A stretch of 64,000 nt of DNA from Aquificota bacterium (GCA_015486015.1 WFSL01000010.1:1-64000); one strand, 5' to 3'; shown: positions 1-8,817, counted from the first letter of the stretch. The notes: generated from the sequence alone by a model not told the origin. Made by a program: numbers and translations.

Positions 1-1214
1 AGCCTTCCGCTATAAATTAAAGTTTTGCCATCCAAAGTTAATTGGCCCTTTCTAATGCAAACTGGGGCATAAAAGTCCTGAAAGATAGTGACGTCCAGAT
101 TCTCCACCCGAAATTTCACCCGCCCATCTTGTGCTTTCGGATTAAACCATCCTGAAGCGGAAGAATGAGTAACATTTGGACCAGAAATCGCCAAATCAAA
201 GTGAGTCTTTGAGGAACTAAAGGGGTAAACCAAGTTTTTTAGACCCAACCGAGAATTCAGGTATTCCAAAACCAGGCGGGGAGAAGAGGTCTTATCTATT
301 GTTGCCCCAGAAAGAAGAAGATAGCCTTTCTTTAGAATAAACCCACGAGAGGAAGTCTGACTCTTAAAATCAAGTGTTGCCTCACGAATAGATGAGGAAA
401 TACCTTTTGAAAGAACCTTTACTTTTGAAAAAGTCGTCTTGCCTTTGAACCTGATAGTTTTCCCTTTGAAAGAGAAGGTCACCCTCCCGATAGCCAATCC
501 GGTCGCTTTTAGGTTTAGAGGAGAATAAAAACTTATATATTTCTGGAAAAGTAGAAGGTTGATACCAGAAAAAGAGATTACTCCCTGCCCAGAAAAAGTT
601 TTCAAGAAAACCGAACCATTAAGACTGATTTCTCCTCTTCCTAATCGGCCAGATAAATTGAAGGTGCTTTTTCCAGAGAATGGGTAATTAATTTGAATAA
701 TCTGGGCGTTAATTCCATTGAGGTGGGTATTTGCTCCGACCAATTTGTCCATAAGAGCAATTCTCCCACCAGTAAGAACAACTCTCCCAATATGAAGCTG
801 AACGGATGAAGATGACTCAGCTTTGCTATCAGAAGCTTTAGAGGTAGGAGGAATCGGAAGAACAAATTTTCCGTTTTTCTCTCTGATAAGGGCGACTTGA
901 AAGCCTTGAATCTCAACCCTGTCTAAATCAAACTTTTTACTCTTGAGATATTTAGAAACAGAGGAAACAACGCCACTGAAATGAATTTGGACCTTTTGCG
1001 CCTGAAAAAATGCCTCTCCATTCTTGATAATAGGATCATCGATAATCAGAGAGTTACTCGTTAAATGAACACTCTTCACTTTCAATCCTGGAACAGTATT
1101 TTCGATTTGAGACTTGATAATCCTGCTTGGGAAAAAGGTGATAAAGATGATTCCAGAAATACCGAGAATTAAGAGAAGCAAAACAAAAGCTAAAATCACT
1201 CTTCTTTTCTTCAT
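1..1214 (-). CDS. AsmA-like membrane-anchored protein, partial (left edge)
   Basis: An open reading frame of about 404 codons runs from an ATG at 1214 to the left edge with no stop, so the C-terminus is missing. A strong Shine-Dalgarno (GAGGAGGTG) lies 5-6 bases before the start. The protein opens with a basic MKKRR and one hydrophobic segment (about residues 6-28). It then continues as a long, Ser/Gly/Lys-rich, beta-strand-like sequence, with a typical 'ALIREKNGKFVLP' segment near residue 105. This is the look of AsmA/DUF748-type proteins, which are inner-membrane anchored, lie in the periplasm and are linked to envelope lipid transport. Codon use is AT-rich (AAA, TTT, ATT) unlike most of the window. 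The family name is inferred from overall character, not from a diagnostic motif; a DUF945-like protein is an alternative. Confidence 0.72.
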   Translation of the reverse strand, partial: MKKRRVILAFVLLLLILGISGIIFITFFPSRIIKSQIENTVPGLKVKSVHLTSNSLIIDDPIIKNGEAFFQAQKVQIHFSGVVSSVSKYLKSKKFDLDRVEIQGFQVALIREKNGKFVLPIPPTSKASDSKAESSSSVQLHIGRVVLTGGRIALMDKLVGANTHLNGINAQIIQINYPFSGKSTFNLSGRLGRGEISLNGSVFLKTFSGQGVISFSGINLLLFQKYISFYSPLNLKATGLAIGRVTFSFKGKTIRFKGKTTFSKVKVLSKGISSSIREATLDFKSQTSSRGFILKKGYLLLSGATIDKTSSPRLVLEYLNSRLGLKNLVYPFSSSKTHFDLAISGPNVTHSSASGWFNPKAQDGRVKFRVENLDVTIFQDFYAPVCIRKGQLTLDGKTLIYSGR

Positions 1215-1547
1215 CTTGCACCTCCTCTTCTGTTCAGTTTCCTTAAAAATAATAAAACGGATTGGGGAAAAGTCAACCTTTAATCGGCCTTAGGAATTCT
1301 CCCTCACCAGATCAAGGGGCAATCTTTCTCATTTTTCAATCATCTTTTCTTGTTCTTCTTCAGTCCTTGCCTTTGAACATCAGTCTCTCAATTTAACCAG
1401 TTTTTCTCTCCTCTTTCTTTTTGTTGCTAACTTCGCATGGGGTGATTGCCCATATTCTTAGGAAGCCGGAGGGATCTGCTCTCTTAATAATGAGGTGGGA
1501 CTTCTTAAGACGGGCCTGCCATTAATTTCCCGCTCAAACCGGTGGTT
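1215..1547. other. 333-base intergenic stretch without a recognisable gene
   Basis: Apart from the promoter for the left-edge gene (1249-1276), I see no open frame, tRNA or clear terminator. Composition shifts from AT-rich, with pyrimidine runs on the plus strand (about 1320-1430), to the GC-richer composition of the following gene. The left-edge and dedA genes both read leftward, so this gap separates two transcription units. Confidence 0.5.
1249..1276 (-). promoter_or_regulatory. Sigma70-type promoter for the AsmA-like gene
   Basis: On the minus strand TTGACT (1276-1271) and TATTAT (1254-1249) are separated by 16 bases. The pair sits 35 bases before the ATG at 1214, close to consensus and in the right place. 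Confidence 0.6.
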
Positions 1548-2171
1548 TCAGGTGCTTCGGCCTCCAGTGGATCTGCCCCTGCTGTGCCGCCATGCCATAT
1601 AGACGATGGTTAGGAACACCGAGAATCCCACCATGGCCCAAGTGATTTTATGAAGGTAAAGCCTCAAGAGCTCCTGGTTGTAGCCCACCAGGTAGCCTGC
1701 CAGGGCTAACACCAGTACCCAGAGCCCGGCGCCTAAGAGGGTAGATATCACAAAGAGGGGGAGGTTCATTCGGGCCATGCCTGCAGGGAGAGAGATGTAC
1801 TGGCGGATGCCTGGGAGAAGGCGACCTATAAATGTGCTGATGTGGCCATGTCGCTCGAAGAAGCGGTCCACCCGTGATAGGGCCTTTTCGCTGATTAAAA
1901 GGTACCTCCCATAATGTTGAAAGAAGGGGCGTCCCAGCATCAAGGAGATCCAGTAGTTGAAGAGTGCCCCTGAGAGGGAACCTAAGAGGCCGAAAAGTAC
2001 GACGAGGGGCAGGTTCATCCTCCCTTGGGAGGCCAAATACCCTGCAGGAGGGATGACCACCTCGCTGGGGAAGGGGAAGAAAGAGGACTCTAAGAACATG
2101 AGTACCAAAATGCCAGGATAGCCTATATGGCCCACGGTGTTCACTATCCACGAGATTATCTGATGTACCAT
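1548..2171 (-). CDS. DedA family membrane protein
   Basis: This 207-residue polytopic membrane protein belongs to the DedA/SNARE-associated family. Members affect membrane-potential homeostasis and lipid-carrier recycling (undecaprenyl phosphate or phospholipid flipping). The family hallmarks are visible: '[20 protein letters not shown]' near residue 26, a conserved Arg-rich stretch, and '[20 protein letters not shown]' near residue 116, matching the F/R-x-x-PG-x-R motif. Four to five hydrophobic segments are evident and the C-terminus ends in a basic tail. It lies 4 bases downstream of the radical SAM gene on the same strand, so the two are probably cotranscribed. The substrate cannot be told from sequence. 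Confidence 0.9.
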   Translation of the reverse strand: MVHQIISWIVNTVGHIGYPGILVLMFLESSFFPFPSEVVIPPAGYLASQGRMNLPLVVLFGLLGSLSGALFNYWISLMLGRPFFQHYGRYLLISEKALSRVDRFFERHGHISTFIGRLLPGIRQYISLPAGMARMNLPLFVISTLLGAGLWVLVLALAGYLVGYNQELLRLYLHKITWAMVGFSVFLTIVYMAWRHSRGRSTGGRST

Positions 2172-2175
2172 GGCC

Positions 2176-3105
2176 CTAAGTGGTGAGGCACTTCTGGCAT
2201 AGGAGACCCTTGAGGTCTCCCTCCAGATACCTCCTTCTGATCTCCATAAACCGGGGACTATTCCAGACCTCTTCCAGGGTCTGTTCCCTCAGGTTGCCCA
2301 GGATGGTGGTCCGCTCCCAATCCACACAGCATAGCACCACATCGCCGTTGTAAAGGATATAGGCCTGCTCGAAGAGGCGGTTGCAGAAGGAGAAGGGTTT
2401 CCATTTCCTGGGGTTAAGGCCTGTGGAGGCGATCTCCTTCATTGCCCTATTCTCCAAGGGCCTTACATTCACCCTTACCCCTCGCGCCTTCCAATAGGCC
2501 ATGATCTCAGGGAGTTCCTCCTCTATGGCCTTTGTCCTTACCATGGTGACCCTAACCCTGGGCCTTTTGGACCCCTTCTTGTTCTTCAGCTCCAGAAAGG
2601 CATCGATGTTTTCCAGCACCTTCTCCAGTTTCAGGCCTACCATCTGTGATTCGTAAGTCTCTTTTCTGATGCCATGGACGCTGAAATTGATCCTATCCAG
2701 CCCCGACTCTATGAGCTGCTCTCCCATTTCTTCATCCAGTAAGGCACCATTGGAGTTTATCTTAATGATAGTATCCGGTTTTTTTCTCTCACTCAGATAA
2801 GCGATTTTTTTACCCAGCTCTCTATCCAGTAAGGGTTCGTTCATGAGGTAGGGGCTGATGCGAGCCACAGGATGGCGGGTAACCTCATCGGCGATTTTGG
2901 TGAAGAGTTCCCAGTCCATTTCACCGTGGGTGAGCCTGTGCCCCACAATGGAGTTGGGACAGAAGACGCAACGGGCGTTGCACCCGCTCTTGGTCTGGAT
3001 TTGCACCACCCGGGGAAATGGAGGAAGGGGACGCTCCTTCTTGATGAGCCGTTTATAGCTTCTCATCAAAGGATTTGTATCCTGGGGTATGTAGTATCTC
3101 CTCAT
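2176..3105 (-). CDS. Radical SAM protein with SPASM-like C-terminus
   Basis: A 309-residue radical SAM enzyme. The [4Fe-4S]-SAM motif CNARCVFC (CxxxCxxC) lies near residue 42, after the strand '[11 protein letters not shown]'. The TIM-barrel core continues with '[12 protein letters not shown]' and '[11 protein letters not shown]'. The C-terminal 70 residues carry further cysteines: one in '[10 protein letters not shown]', the pair in 'VVLCCVDWE', and the terminal CQKC. With '[18 protein letters not shown]' these form the SPASM/twitch arrangement that binds auxiliary clusters. SPASM enzymes modify peptides, proteins or small molecules; no precursor peptide gene is seen next to it. The ATG at 3105 follows AAGGATGG. 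The substrate is unknown. Confidence 0.85.
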   Translation of the reverse strand: MRRYYIPQDTNPLMRSYKRLIKKERPLPPFPRVVQIQTKSGCNARCVFCPNSIVGHRLTHGEMDWELFTKIADEVTRHPVARISPYLMNEPLLDRELGKKIAYLSERKKPDTIIKINSNGALLDEEMGEQLIESGLDRINFSVHGIRKETYESQMVGLKLEKVLENIDAFLELKNKKGSKRPRVRVTMVRTKAIEEELPEIMAYWKARGVRVNVRPLENRAMKEIASTGLNPRKWKPFSFCNRLFEQAYILYNGDVVLCCVDWERTTILGNLREQTLEEVWNSPRFMEIRRRYLEGDLKGLLCQKCLTT

Positions 3106-3190
3106 GGCCCATCCTTTCTAAGGCACAGAATGGGAGAAATCAATGGACGATTCTGGACATGGGTTTTTAGGAGGTGTTTAGTTTAGGCCC

Positions 3191-4177
3191 ATGGTTTGGG
3201 TCCAGTTTGTGGTGTGTGCCTTTCTTGTGGTCTTGGTGGGCAGTCGTCTGTCCTTCTACGGCGACGTGATAGCCGAGAAGAGTGGACTGGGTCGGCTTTG
3301 GATAGGGGCCGTCCTCATTGGGGGGGTCACCTCTCTCCCTGAATTGGCTACTGGGCTCTCGGCGGTGATCCTTGTGAAGCGTCCAAACTTGGCTGCAGGT
3401 GGTATATTTGGGTCCTGCCTCTTCAACCTTTTAATTCTAGCGTTGATGGATGGTATATATAGAGGTGGCCCATTGCTCTCTGCAGTTTCTGGTGGTCAGA
3501 TCCTCTCAGCTTCACTCAGCCTACTGATGATGGCCCTTGCTGCCTTATCCCTCTTATTGGCCTCCAAGTTTTCTATCCCATCCTTCCTGGGCTTTCAGGT
3601 GCCCTCCATTCTCATCCTGTTGGCCTATCTTATAGGGTATAGGATAATCCTTTCTCGCGAACGAAGGGTGTTTAAGCGGCGCAATCTCTATCCCCATGTG
3701 GGCTCTTCTGGGGCTTATCTGTGGTTCTTCATTATGTCTGTCGTCATGGTTGCCTTGGCCGTATGGCTGGCATACATTGGAAATGAAATATCCAGGGTTA
3801 CTGGCTGGGGATGTACATTTGTCGGTCTCCTCTTTCTTGCGGTAGTCACCTCCCTTCCTGAGTTGGTGGTCAGTTTTACTGCAGTGAGGCTTGGGGCCCC
3901 AGACCTCGCCGTGGGAAACGTGTTTGGTTCCAATGCCTTCAACGTGGCTATCCTTGCCTTCTTCGACTTTGCTTATAGGGGCGATTTTTGGCATTCCCTT
4001 GCGACTTCTCAACTTTTGGCCCTGACCTCCGCCATGGGGATGACCGGTTTGACCCTTTTTGCACTGACCCATCCTAAGAGGCGTGCCTTTTGGGGTATGG
4101 GATGGGAAAGCCCGCTCCTCATACTCATCTACCTGGTAACCTCCTGGTTTCTCTTCGTCCTTAGGAAGTTGGGATAG
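3191..4177 (+). CDS. Calcium/cation antiporter (CaCA family, YrbG-like)
   Basis: A 328-residue integral membrane exchanger with the two alpha repeats typical of Na+/Ca2+ exchangers. The first is 'GGVTSLPELATGLSAV' followed by 'GGIFGSCLFNLLILALMD'. The second is 'AVVTSLPELVVSFTAV' followed by 'GNVFGSNAFNVAILAFFD'. The acidic residue in each TSLPEL and the GS-x-x-FN motifs form the ion-binding centre in this family. About ten hydrophobic helices are predicted by eye. It is divergent from the radical SAM gene across 85 bases. The best Shine-Dalgarno (AGGAGGTG, 3169-3176) is 14 bases before the ATG, which is long, so the exact start is uncertain. The ion actually transported is inferred from the family. 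Confidence 0.88.
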   Translation: MVWVQFVVCAFLVVLVGSRLSFYGDVIAEKSGLGRLWIGAVLIGGVTSLPELATGLSAVILVKRPNLAAGGIFGSCLFNLLILALMDGIYRGGPLLSAVSGGQILSASLSLLMMALAALSLLLASKFSIPSFLGFQVPSILILLAYLIGYRIILSRERRVFKRRNLYPHVGSSGAYLWFFIMSVVMVALAVWLAYIGNEISRVTGWGCTFVGLLFLAVVTSLPELVVSFTAVRLGAPDLAVGNVFGSNAFNVAILAFFDFAYRGDFWHSLATSQLLALTSAMGMTGLTLFALTHPKRRAFWGMGWESPLLILIYLVTSWFLFVLRKLG

Positions 4178-4250
4178 GGCTCCCTTGCATTTTCTTGCCT
4201 TGTGGGGCATCTCTTAAGTTGTCCCTTTTTGGTTTGCCGTGGAGGTATCT

Positions 4251-5816
4251 TTGAGGTATCAGGTAATAGCCAGGAGGTGGCGTCCCCAAACCTTTCAGGA
4301 GGTGGTGGGGCAAGATCAGGTTGTGGACACCCTGATGAAGGCTATTCAGCGGGGTAGGGTGGCCCATGCTTATCTCTTTTCTGGCCCCAGGGGAGTAGGC
4401 AAAACCAGCGTGGCCAGGATCCTGGCAAAGGCCTTGAATTGTAGCGAGGGTCCAACCCCCTATCCGTGTTGTCGGTGCGGACCATGCTTGGAGATCGCCC
4501 AGGGAAACTTCATAGACGTGGTGGAGATGGACGCTGCCTCCAATAGGGGGATAGATGAGGTGAGGGGGCTAAGGGAGAATGTGAGGTATGCCCCGGCGGT
4601 AGGCCGCTTCAAGGTCTATATTATTGACGAGGTCCATATGCTTACAGAGGCTGCCTTTAATGCACTCCTCAAGACCTTAGAGGAGCCCCCCTCCCATGTA
4701 GTCTTTATTATGGCTACCACTGAGGCAAAGAAGATCCCATCCACCATCCTCTCCCGTTGCCAGCACTTCCATTTCCGCCCCCTGGCGCCTGGGGAGGTGC
4801 GCACCCTTTTAAAAAAGATTGGGGAACATGAGGGCTTAAAGCTTGATGAGGGGGCATTGGAACTCCTCAGCAGGGCCTCAGGTGGCTCCTTGAGAGATGG
4901 GGAGATGCTTTTGGAGCAGGTGCTGGTTTCTGCCTCTGGCCCAGTCTCCAAGGACGAGGTGGCCAGGCTCTTGGGAAGGGTGGAGGCTGGTGTGGTGGAA
5001 GAGGCGTACAGGGCCCTTGTTCGTGGGGATCCTGAGAGGGTCTTGTCCCTCTTCAAGGAGCAGGTGGTGGATAGGGGATTCGATGTGTATGGCTTTGTGG
5101 AGGAGTTGGTGGGAGAGGCAAGGGGGGCCCTGGTAGAGGTAGTGAAGAGGAGAGAGGAGTCGTACAATCATCAATTGATCCTCGATCTGCTCTTGAAGCT
5201 CTTAGAGAGGCTGAGGCGCCATCCCCTCCCCGATGCGTTGGCAGAGATGGAGTTGGTAAGGATAGCCTCTATGCCCCGCCTCGTCTCCCTGGCCCAGTTA
5301 GTTGATGGGCTCCGTGCTATAAAGGGGGATCATCCCACAGAGAAACCTGTTGCTGTGTCTCCACTGCCTCGCGAAGGGGATCTTTCGAGGGAATTGAGGG
5401 AGTATATGGAGAAGGCCAGACCCCTTTTGGCCCCTATACTCGAGAAGTGCAGGGTTTTCAAGGAAAAGGGATACTTGGTTGTTGAGTCTAAGAGGCTCAA
5501 TGCCTTCGAGAAGGAGAGGCTGGAGGAACAGGAAACGGTGGGCCTTATCCATCGCTTTCTTGATGAGAGGGGCCTTGATGTGGAGATTAAACTCAGAGAC
5601 AATGGAGAAGAACTGCTGGAGCCCCTCGAGGCAAGAAGCCCCCAAGAGGAGATACTAAATGACCCCAGGATTCAGAGGGCCTTGAAGCTATTTAGAGGGA
5701 GGGTAGTGCAGATAAAACCCACAAAGGAGGAGGGATGTGAATCTGGCAGCTATCATGAAGCAGGTGCAGAGGCTCCAGGCACGGGTGGGGGAGATAAAGG
5801 AGGAATTGGCCAATAA
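4251..5816 (+). CDS. dnaX: DNA polymerase III subunit gamma/tau
   Basis: The clamp-loader ATPase subunit of the replicative polymerase, 521 residues. Walker A is 'FSGPRGVGKTSVARILAKALNC'-like near residue 42. It is followed by the four zinc-ligand cysteines (NCSEG..PCCRCGPC), then Walker B 'VYIIDEVHML', sensor 1 'ATTEAKKIPSTILSRC' and the sensor 2/lid region. I place the start at TTG 4251, because GGAGG (4241-4245) lies 5 bases upstream and the protein then begins MRYQVIARRWRP like other DnaX proteins; a GTG at 4239 is also in frame. The last 80 bases overlap ybaB. It heads the cluster dnaX-ybaB-recR, a widely conserved order. Confidence 0.95.
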   Translation: MRYQVIARRWRPQTFQEVVGQDQVVDTLMKAIQRGRVAHAYLFSGPRGVGKTSVARILAKALNCSEGPTPYPCCRCGPCLEIAQGNFIDVVEMDAASNRGIDEVRGLRENVRYAPAVGRFKVYIIDEVHMLTEAAFNALLKTLEEPPSHVVFIMATTEAKKIPSTILSRCQHFHFRPLAPGEVRTLLKKIGEHEGLKLDEGALELLSRASGGSLRDGEMLLEQVLVSASGPVSKDEVARLLGRVEAGVVEEAYRALVRGDPERVLSLFKEQVVDRGFDVYGFVEELVGEARGALVEVVKRREESYNHQLILDLLLKLLERLRRHPLPDALAEMELVRIASMPRLVSLAQLVDGLRAIKGDHPTEKPVAVSPLPREGDLSRELREYMEKARPLLAPILEKCRVFKEKGYLVVESKRLNAFEKERLEEQETVGLIHRFLDERGLDVEIKLRDNGEELLEPLEARSPQEEILNDPRIQRALKLFRGRVVQIKPTKEEGCESGSYHEAGAEAPGTGGGDKGGIGQ

Positions 5817-6045
5817 GGAGGTGGAGGGTTATGCAGGAGGGGGCATGGTAAAGGTGGTGGTCAATGGCCGCCAGGAGGTCCTTTCTGTAACCATTGAACC
5901 TGGGGCCTTGGAGGATAAGGAGATGCTGGAGGACTTGGTGGTGGCAGCGATGAACGATGCCCTGAGGAAGTCCAGGGCCCTTATGGAGGAGGAACTCTCA
6001 CGGGTTACCTCCCAATTGGGTATAAACCTCCCTGGCCTCTTTTGA
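5737..6045 (+). CDS. ybaB: YbaB/EbfC nucleoid-associated protein
   Basis: A 102-residue YbaB/EbfC family DNA-binding protein, encoded between dnaX and recR as in most bacteria. It begins with an amphipathic helix 'IMKQVQRLQARVGEIKEEL'. The family's central signature follows as 'GGGMVKVVVNGRQEVLSVTIEP'. The C-terminal helix contains 'AAMNDALRKSRALMEEELSRVT'. The GTG start at 5737 has an excellent AAAGGAGG (5723-5730) six bases upstream. The start lies inside dnaX, giving an 80-base overlap in a different frame. The protein dimerises as a tweezer-shaped nucleoid protein; its exact role is not settled for the family. Confidence 0.93.
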   Translation: MNLAAIMKQVQRLQARVGEIKEELANKEVEGYAGGGMVKVVVNGRQEVLSVTIEPGALEDKEMLEDLVVAAMNDALRKSRALMEEELSRVTSQLGINLPGLF

Positions 6046-6068
6046 GGCATTGATTCATCAGTGGGGAC

Positions 6069-6668
6069 ATGAGCTTTAAGGTGCCCTATAGCCATCTGAG
6101 GCGTCTGGCCAATCAGCTGAAGCGTCTTCCAGGTGTAGGGGAGAGGGGGGCGTGGAGGATAGCCATAGATTTGGCCAGCTCTCCCCCAAGGAGGGTCAGG
6201 GAGCTGGCGAAAGCCCTAATTGCTGTCACTGAAAAGACGGCGCTCTGCCCAAAGTGCCACAACCTCGCAGAGGGGGAGGCATGTTGGATTTGTATGGACC
6301 CCGAGAGGGACAGAAGCAAGATTTGCGTGGTAGAGGACCCACTGGATCTCTTTTCCATAGAGGGAACCGGTGCATATAGGGGGCTCTACCATGTCTTGGG
6401 GGGACTCATCTCCCCATGGGAGGGGGTAACCCCCAGCTCACTGCACGTGGGAGATCTCTTGGAGAGGGTGCAGGAGGGCGTCAGTGAGGTGATCTTGGCG
6501 CTTCCATCCACGCTGGAGGGAGAGGCCACCTCTCAGTATGTTGCGAAACTGCTTAAAGGAAAGGTGAAGGTGACCCGCTTAGGTAGGGGATTGCCTGTGG
6601 GGGTGGAGCCTGAGTTCGCTGATCCCATCACCTTAGGGGATTCCTTGAGAGGCAGGGAGGAGGTTTGA
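6069..6668 (+). CDS. recR: Recombination mediator protein RecR
   Basis: RecR, 199 residues, the usual family length. It acts with RecO/RecF to load RecA on gapped DNA. Visible parts are the helix-hairpin-helix 'LANQLKRLPGVGERGAWRIA' near residue 13, the zinc finger CPKC...CWIC near residue 57, and a Toprim domain starting 'KICVVEDPLDLFSIEGTG'. The C-terminal part contains 'ATSQYVAKLLKGKVKVTRLGRG' and 'GLPVGVEPEFADPITLGDSL', a strongly conserved RecR signature. It is 23 bases after ybaB and followed immediately (0 bases) by the thiolase-like gene, implying one transcript. Confidence 0.96.
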   Translation: MSFKVPYSHLRRLANQLKRLPGVGERGAWRIAIDLASSPPRRVRELAKALIAVTEKTALCPKCHNLAEGEACWICMDPERDRSKICVVEDPLDLFSIEGTGAYRGLYHVLGGLISPWEGVTPSSLHVGDLLERVQEGVSEVILALPSTLEGEATSQYVAKLLKGKVKVTRLGRGLPVGVEPEFADPITLGDSLRGREEV

Positions 6669-8180
6669 ATGGAGGTATACGTGGATGGAGTGGGAATGGT
6701 GCCCTTTGGAAAGCATCCAGATCGCTCTCTGGTGAGCCTTATGGTTGATGCGGCCAGGGAGGCCTTGCAAAAGAGCAAGCAATCAGAAGTAGAGGCCCTC
6801 TTTGTGGGTGCAATGAACCCGGAGGAGTTTACAGGGGAGGGGAACGTAGCCGCTGCCGTTGCCGACGCCATAGAGCTTGCTGGCCTTCCTTCCGTGAGGG
6901 TAGAAACCGCTTCCAGCTCTGGCGCTGCTGCATTGGCAGCGGGGTTTTATGCCGTGGCCAGTGGCACTTACTCCTCAGTCTTGGTGGTGGCCGGGGAGAA
7001 GATGACGCATCTGTCTACCCCCAAGGTAACCAAGATCCTGGCGGAGGTGATAGAGGGATACGAGAGGAATTCAGGGGCCTCAATGGTGGCCTTAGCTGCC
7101 ATGGTGACCCAGGCCTATTCACACAGGTGGGGGGTCTCCCATAAGAGGTTAGAGAAGAGCCTGTGCCGAATTGCCATGAAGAACCATAGGAACGGCGTCT
7201 TCAATCCGTATGCCCAATTCAGGAAGGAGATCACTGAGGAACAGTACTTCAATAGTCGTATGATTTCTTACCCCTTAAGGCTCTATGACTGTGCCCCTAT
7301 CACAGACGGTGCGGCTGCCTTGGTCCTCACCAAGGAAAAGAGGGATGTTAAGGTGACAGGCCTGGGACAGGGGAGTGACACCTTGGCCGTGAGGCACCGG
7401 ACCCATCTTCACATGTTTGCTGCGTGTAGGTCGGCGGCTGCGCAGGCATATTCGATGGCCCGCAGGGACCCAAGGGATGTGGACGTGGCAGAGGTGCACG
7501 ATGCATTCACCTGCTTCGAGATTATAGGCGCAGAGGATTTGGGGCTTCTTGATGAGGGGAAGGGATGGAGGGCTGTGGATAGAGGGAGGACGGAAGTGGG
7601 TGGTGATATACCCATAAACCCCAGCGGTGGCCTCAAGGCGAGGGGGCATCCTGTAGGGGCCTCTGGATTGGCTCAGGCGGTGGAGATTGTGCGTCAGCTC
7701 AGGGAGCAGGTGGATCCCAACATCCAGGTAAAAGGGGCGAGGGTGGGGCTTTTACACTCCATAGGAGGGTTGGCAAACAACAACACTGTGGTGATAATAG
7801 AGAAGAGCGACACCCCTGTGCATCCTGTTTCCTGGGAACCCCGGTATGAAAGGCCTGTTGAAATAGATAGGCATCACAGACCGGATCCCAGCAGAGTAAG
7901 CAAAGAAGGTATCCTGGATGCCTATACCATTCTTTATGTCCCTCCAGAGGGTTTCCCATCACCCTTGGTACTGGGCATGGTCACTACCTATTCTGGCCAT
8001 AGGATTCTGGCCCGGGCTGCGGCTCCCACTACCTTCAAGGTTGGGGAAAGGGTGGTAGTGGAAAAGGAAGAGGACACCTTTTACTTTATGCGTTATGGCT
8101 TTACACAAAGGGTGGCATTCAGGGTTTCTCGTACCCTTAGGGGGTGGAGGCTCCGTCTGAAGAGGCGTATCAGGTTGTAA
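6669..8180 (+). CDS. Thiolase-like protein fused to a C-terminal OB-fold (DUF35-like) domain
   Basis: A 503-residue two-part protein. Residues 1-375 form a SCP2-type thiolase fold: 'ALFVGAMNPEEF' near 45, 'AEVHDAFTCFE' near 273, 'INPSGGLKARGHPVGASGLAQ' near 316 and 'GLLHSIGGLANNNTVV' near 357. The catalytic His of GHPVGASG is present. The nucleophilic Cys expected in the 'CASG' motif is replaced: the sequence reads VETASSSGAAAL (codon TCC). Residues 430-503 resemble the OB-fold of DUF35 proteins ('ILARAAAPTTFKVGERVVVE'), but no CxxC zinc ribbon is visible. DUF35 proteins normally sit beside SCP2-type thiolases as separate subunits, so the fusion is natural. Placement between recR and the fab cluster suggests acyl-CoA/lipid chemistry. 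Without the Cys, classical thiolysis is doubtful. Confidence 0.8.
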   Translation: MEVYVDGVGMVPFGKHPDRSLVSLMVDAAREALQKSKQSEVEALFVGAMNPEEFTGEGNVAAAVADAIELAGLPSVRVETASSSGAAALAAGFYAVASGTYSSVLVVAGEKMTHLSTPKVTKILAEVIEGYERNSGASMVALAAMVTQAYSHRWGVSHKRLEKSLCRIAMKNHRNGVFNPYAQFRKEITEEQYFNSRMISYPLRLYDCAPITDGAAALVLTKEKRDVKVTGLGQGSDTLAVRHRTHLHMFAACRSAAAQAYSMARRDPRDVDVAEVHDAFTCFEIIGAEDLGLLDEGKGWRAVDRGRTEVGGDIPINPSGGLKARGHPVGASGLAQAVEIVRQLREQVDPNIQVKGARVGLLHSIGGLANNNTVVIIEKSDTPVHPVSWEPRYERPVEIDRHHRPDPSRVSKEGILDAYTILYVPPEGFPSPLVLGMVTTYSGHRILARAAAPTTFKVGERVVVEKEEDTFYFMRYGFTQRVAFRVSRTLRGWRLRLKRRIRL

Positions 8181-8274
8181 AGAAAGGCTGCTTGACATCT
8201 CAAAGAAGGGGCGGATATAACTCAAAAAATTTTCATTGGGGAGATCTGATGGGGATCTTCCCACGAGGTGTCTT

Positions 8275-8802
8275 GTGGAGATAAAGGTAACAGAGATCCC
8301 CCGTGAGGGGCTTTTTTTTGAGATAGCACAGGAGAGGGGATACTTGGAGTGGGGGAGGGAGCGATTTCCCTTTTTGGGTGCACTCAAGGGGTGGCTGAGG
8401 TTACAGATGATGGGTTCAAGGCTCATTGTGAGGGGGGAGATCCACGCCACCCTTCTTCTCCCTTGCTCCAGATGTTTAAAGGAGTTCCCGTACAAGGTGG
8501 ATGTGGAGTTTATGGATGAATACCTCCCCGCAGAGGCGTTAGAGGGGAGAGATGAGGTGGAGATTTCAAGCGAGGAGGCAGGTATCTCCTTCTATGAAGA
8601 TGTGGTTGACTTAGAGAATCTATACATGGAAAAAGTGTATTTGTCGCTGCCCATGAAGCCCCTCTGTTCTGATGAGTGCAAGGGGCTTTGCCCCTACTGT
8701 GGGGTTGACCTGAATGTGGAGAGCTGCAATTGCCATTTGAGAGAGGTGAACTCCAGGTGGGAGGCACTCAAGAGAGTGAAGGAAGGGCTGTTGAAAAAGT
8801 GA
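8275..8802 (+). CDS. yceD: YceD/DUF177 family protein
   Basis: A DUF177 (YceD) family protein, 175 residues, in the near-universal order yceD-rpmF-plsX-fabH. I choose GTG 8275, which has GAGGTG (8265-8270) about 4 bases upstream and gives the family-like N-terminus MEIKVTEIPREGLFFE; an upstream in-frame TTG at 8236 exists without a good site. 'ATLLLPCSRCLKEFPYKV' carries the conserved CxRCL motif. The C-terminus has the cysteine cluster CSDECKGLCPYCG..CNC, which probably binds zinc. The family is linked to 23S rRNA/ribosome assembly and regulation in some bacteria and plants; its function here is not known. Confidence 0.9.
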   Translation: MEIKVTEIPREGLFFEIAQERGYLEWGRERFPFLGALKGWLRLQMMGSRLIVRGEIHATLLLPCSRCLKEFPYKVDVEFMDEYLPAEALEGRDEVEISSEEAGISFYEDVVDLENLYMEKVYLSLPMKPLCSDECKGLCPYCGVDLNVESCNCHLREVNSRWEALKRVKEGLLKK

Positions 8803-8817
8803 GGAGGGAGACGGCGT

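Noticed and set aside
4806-4831. A-AAA-AAG slippery heptamer in dnaX with a -1 frame stop five codons later, resembling the E. coli dnaX frameshift site
   Set aside because: It lies near residue 188, inside the ATPase region, not after domain III. A slip would give a truncated protein lacking the oligomerisation domain, and I see no supporting stem-loop or upstream ribosome-like site.
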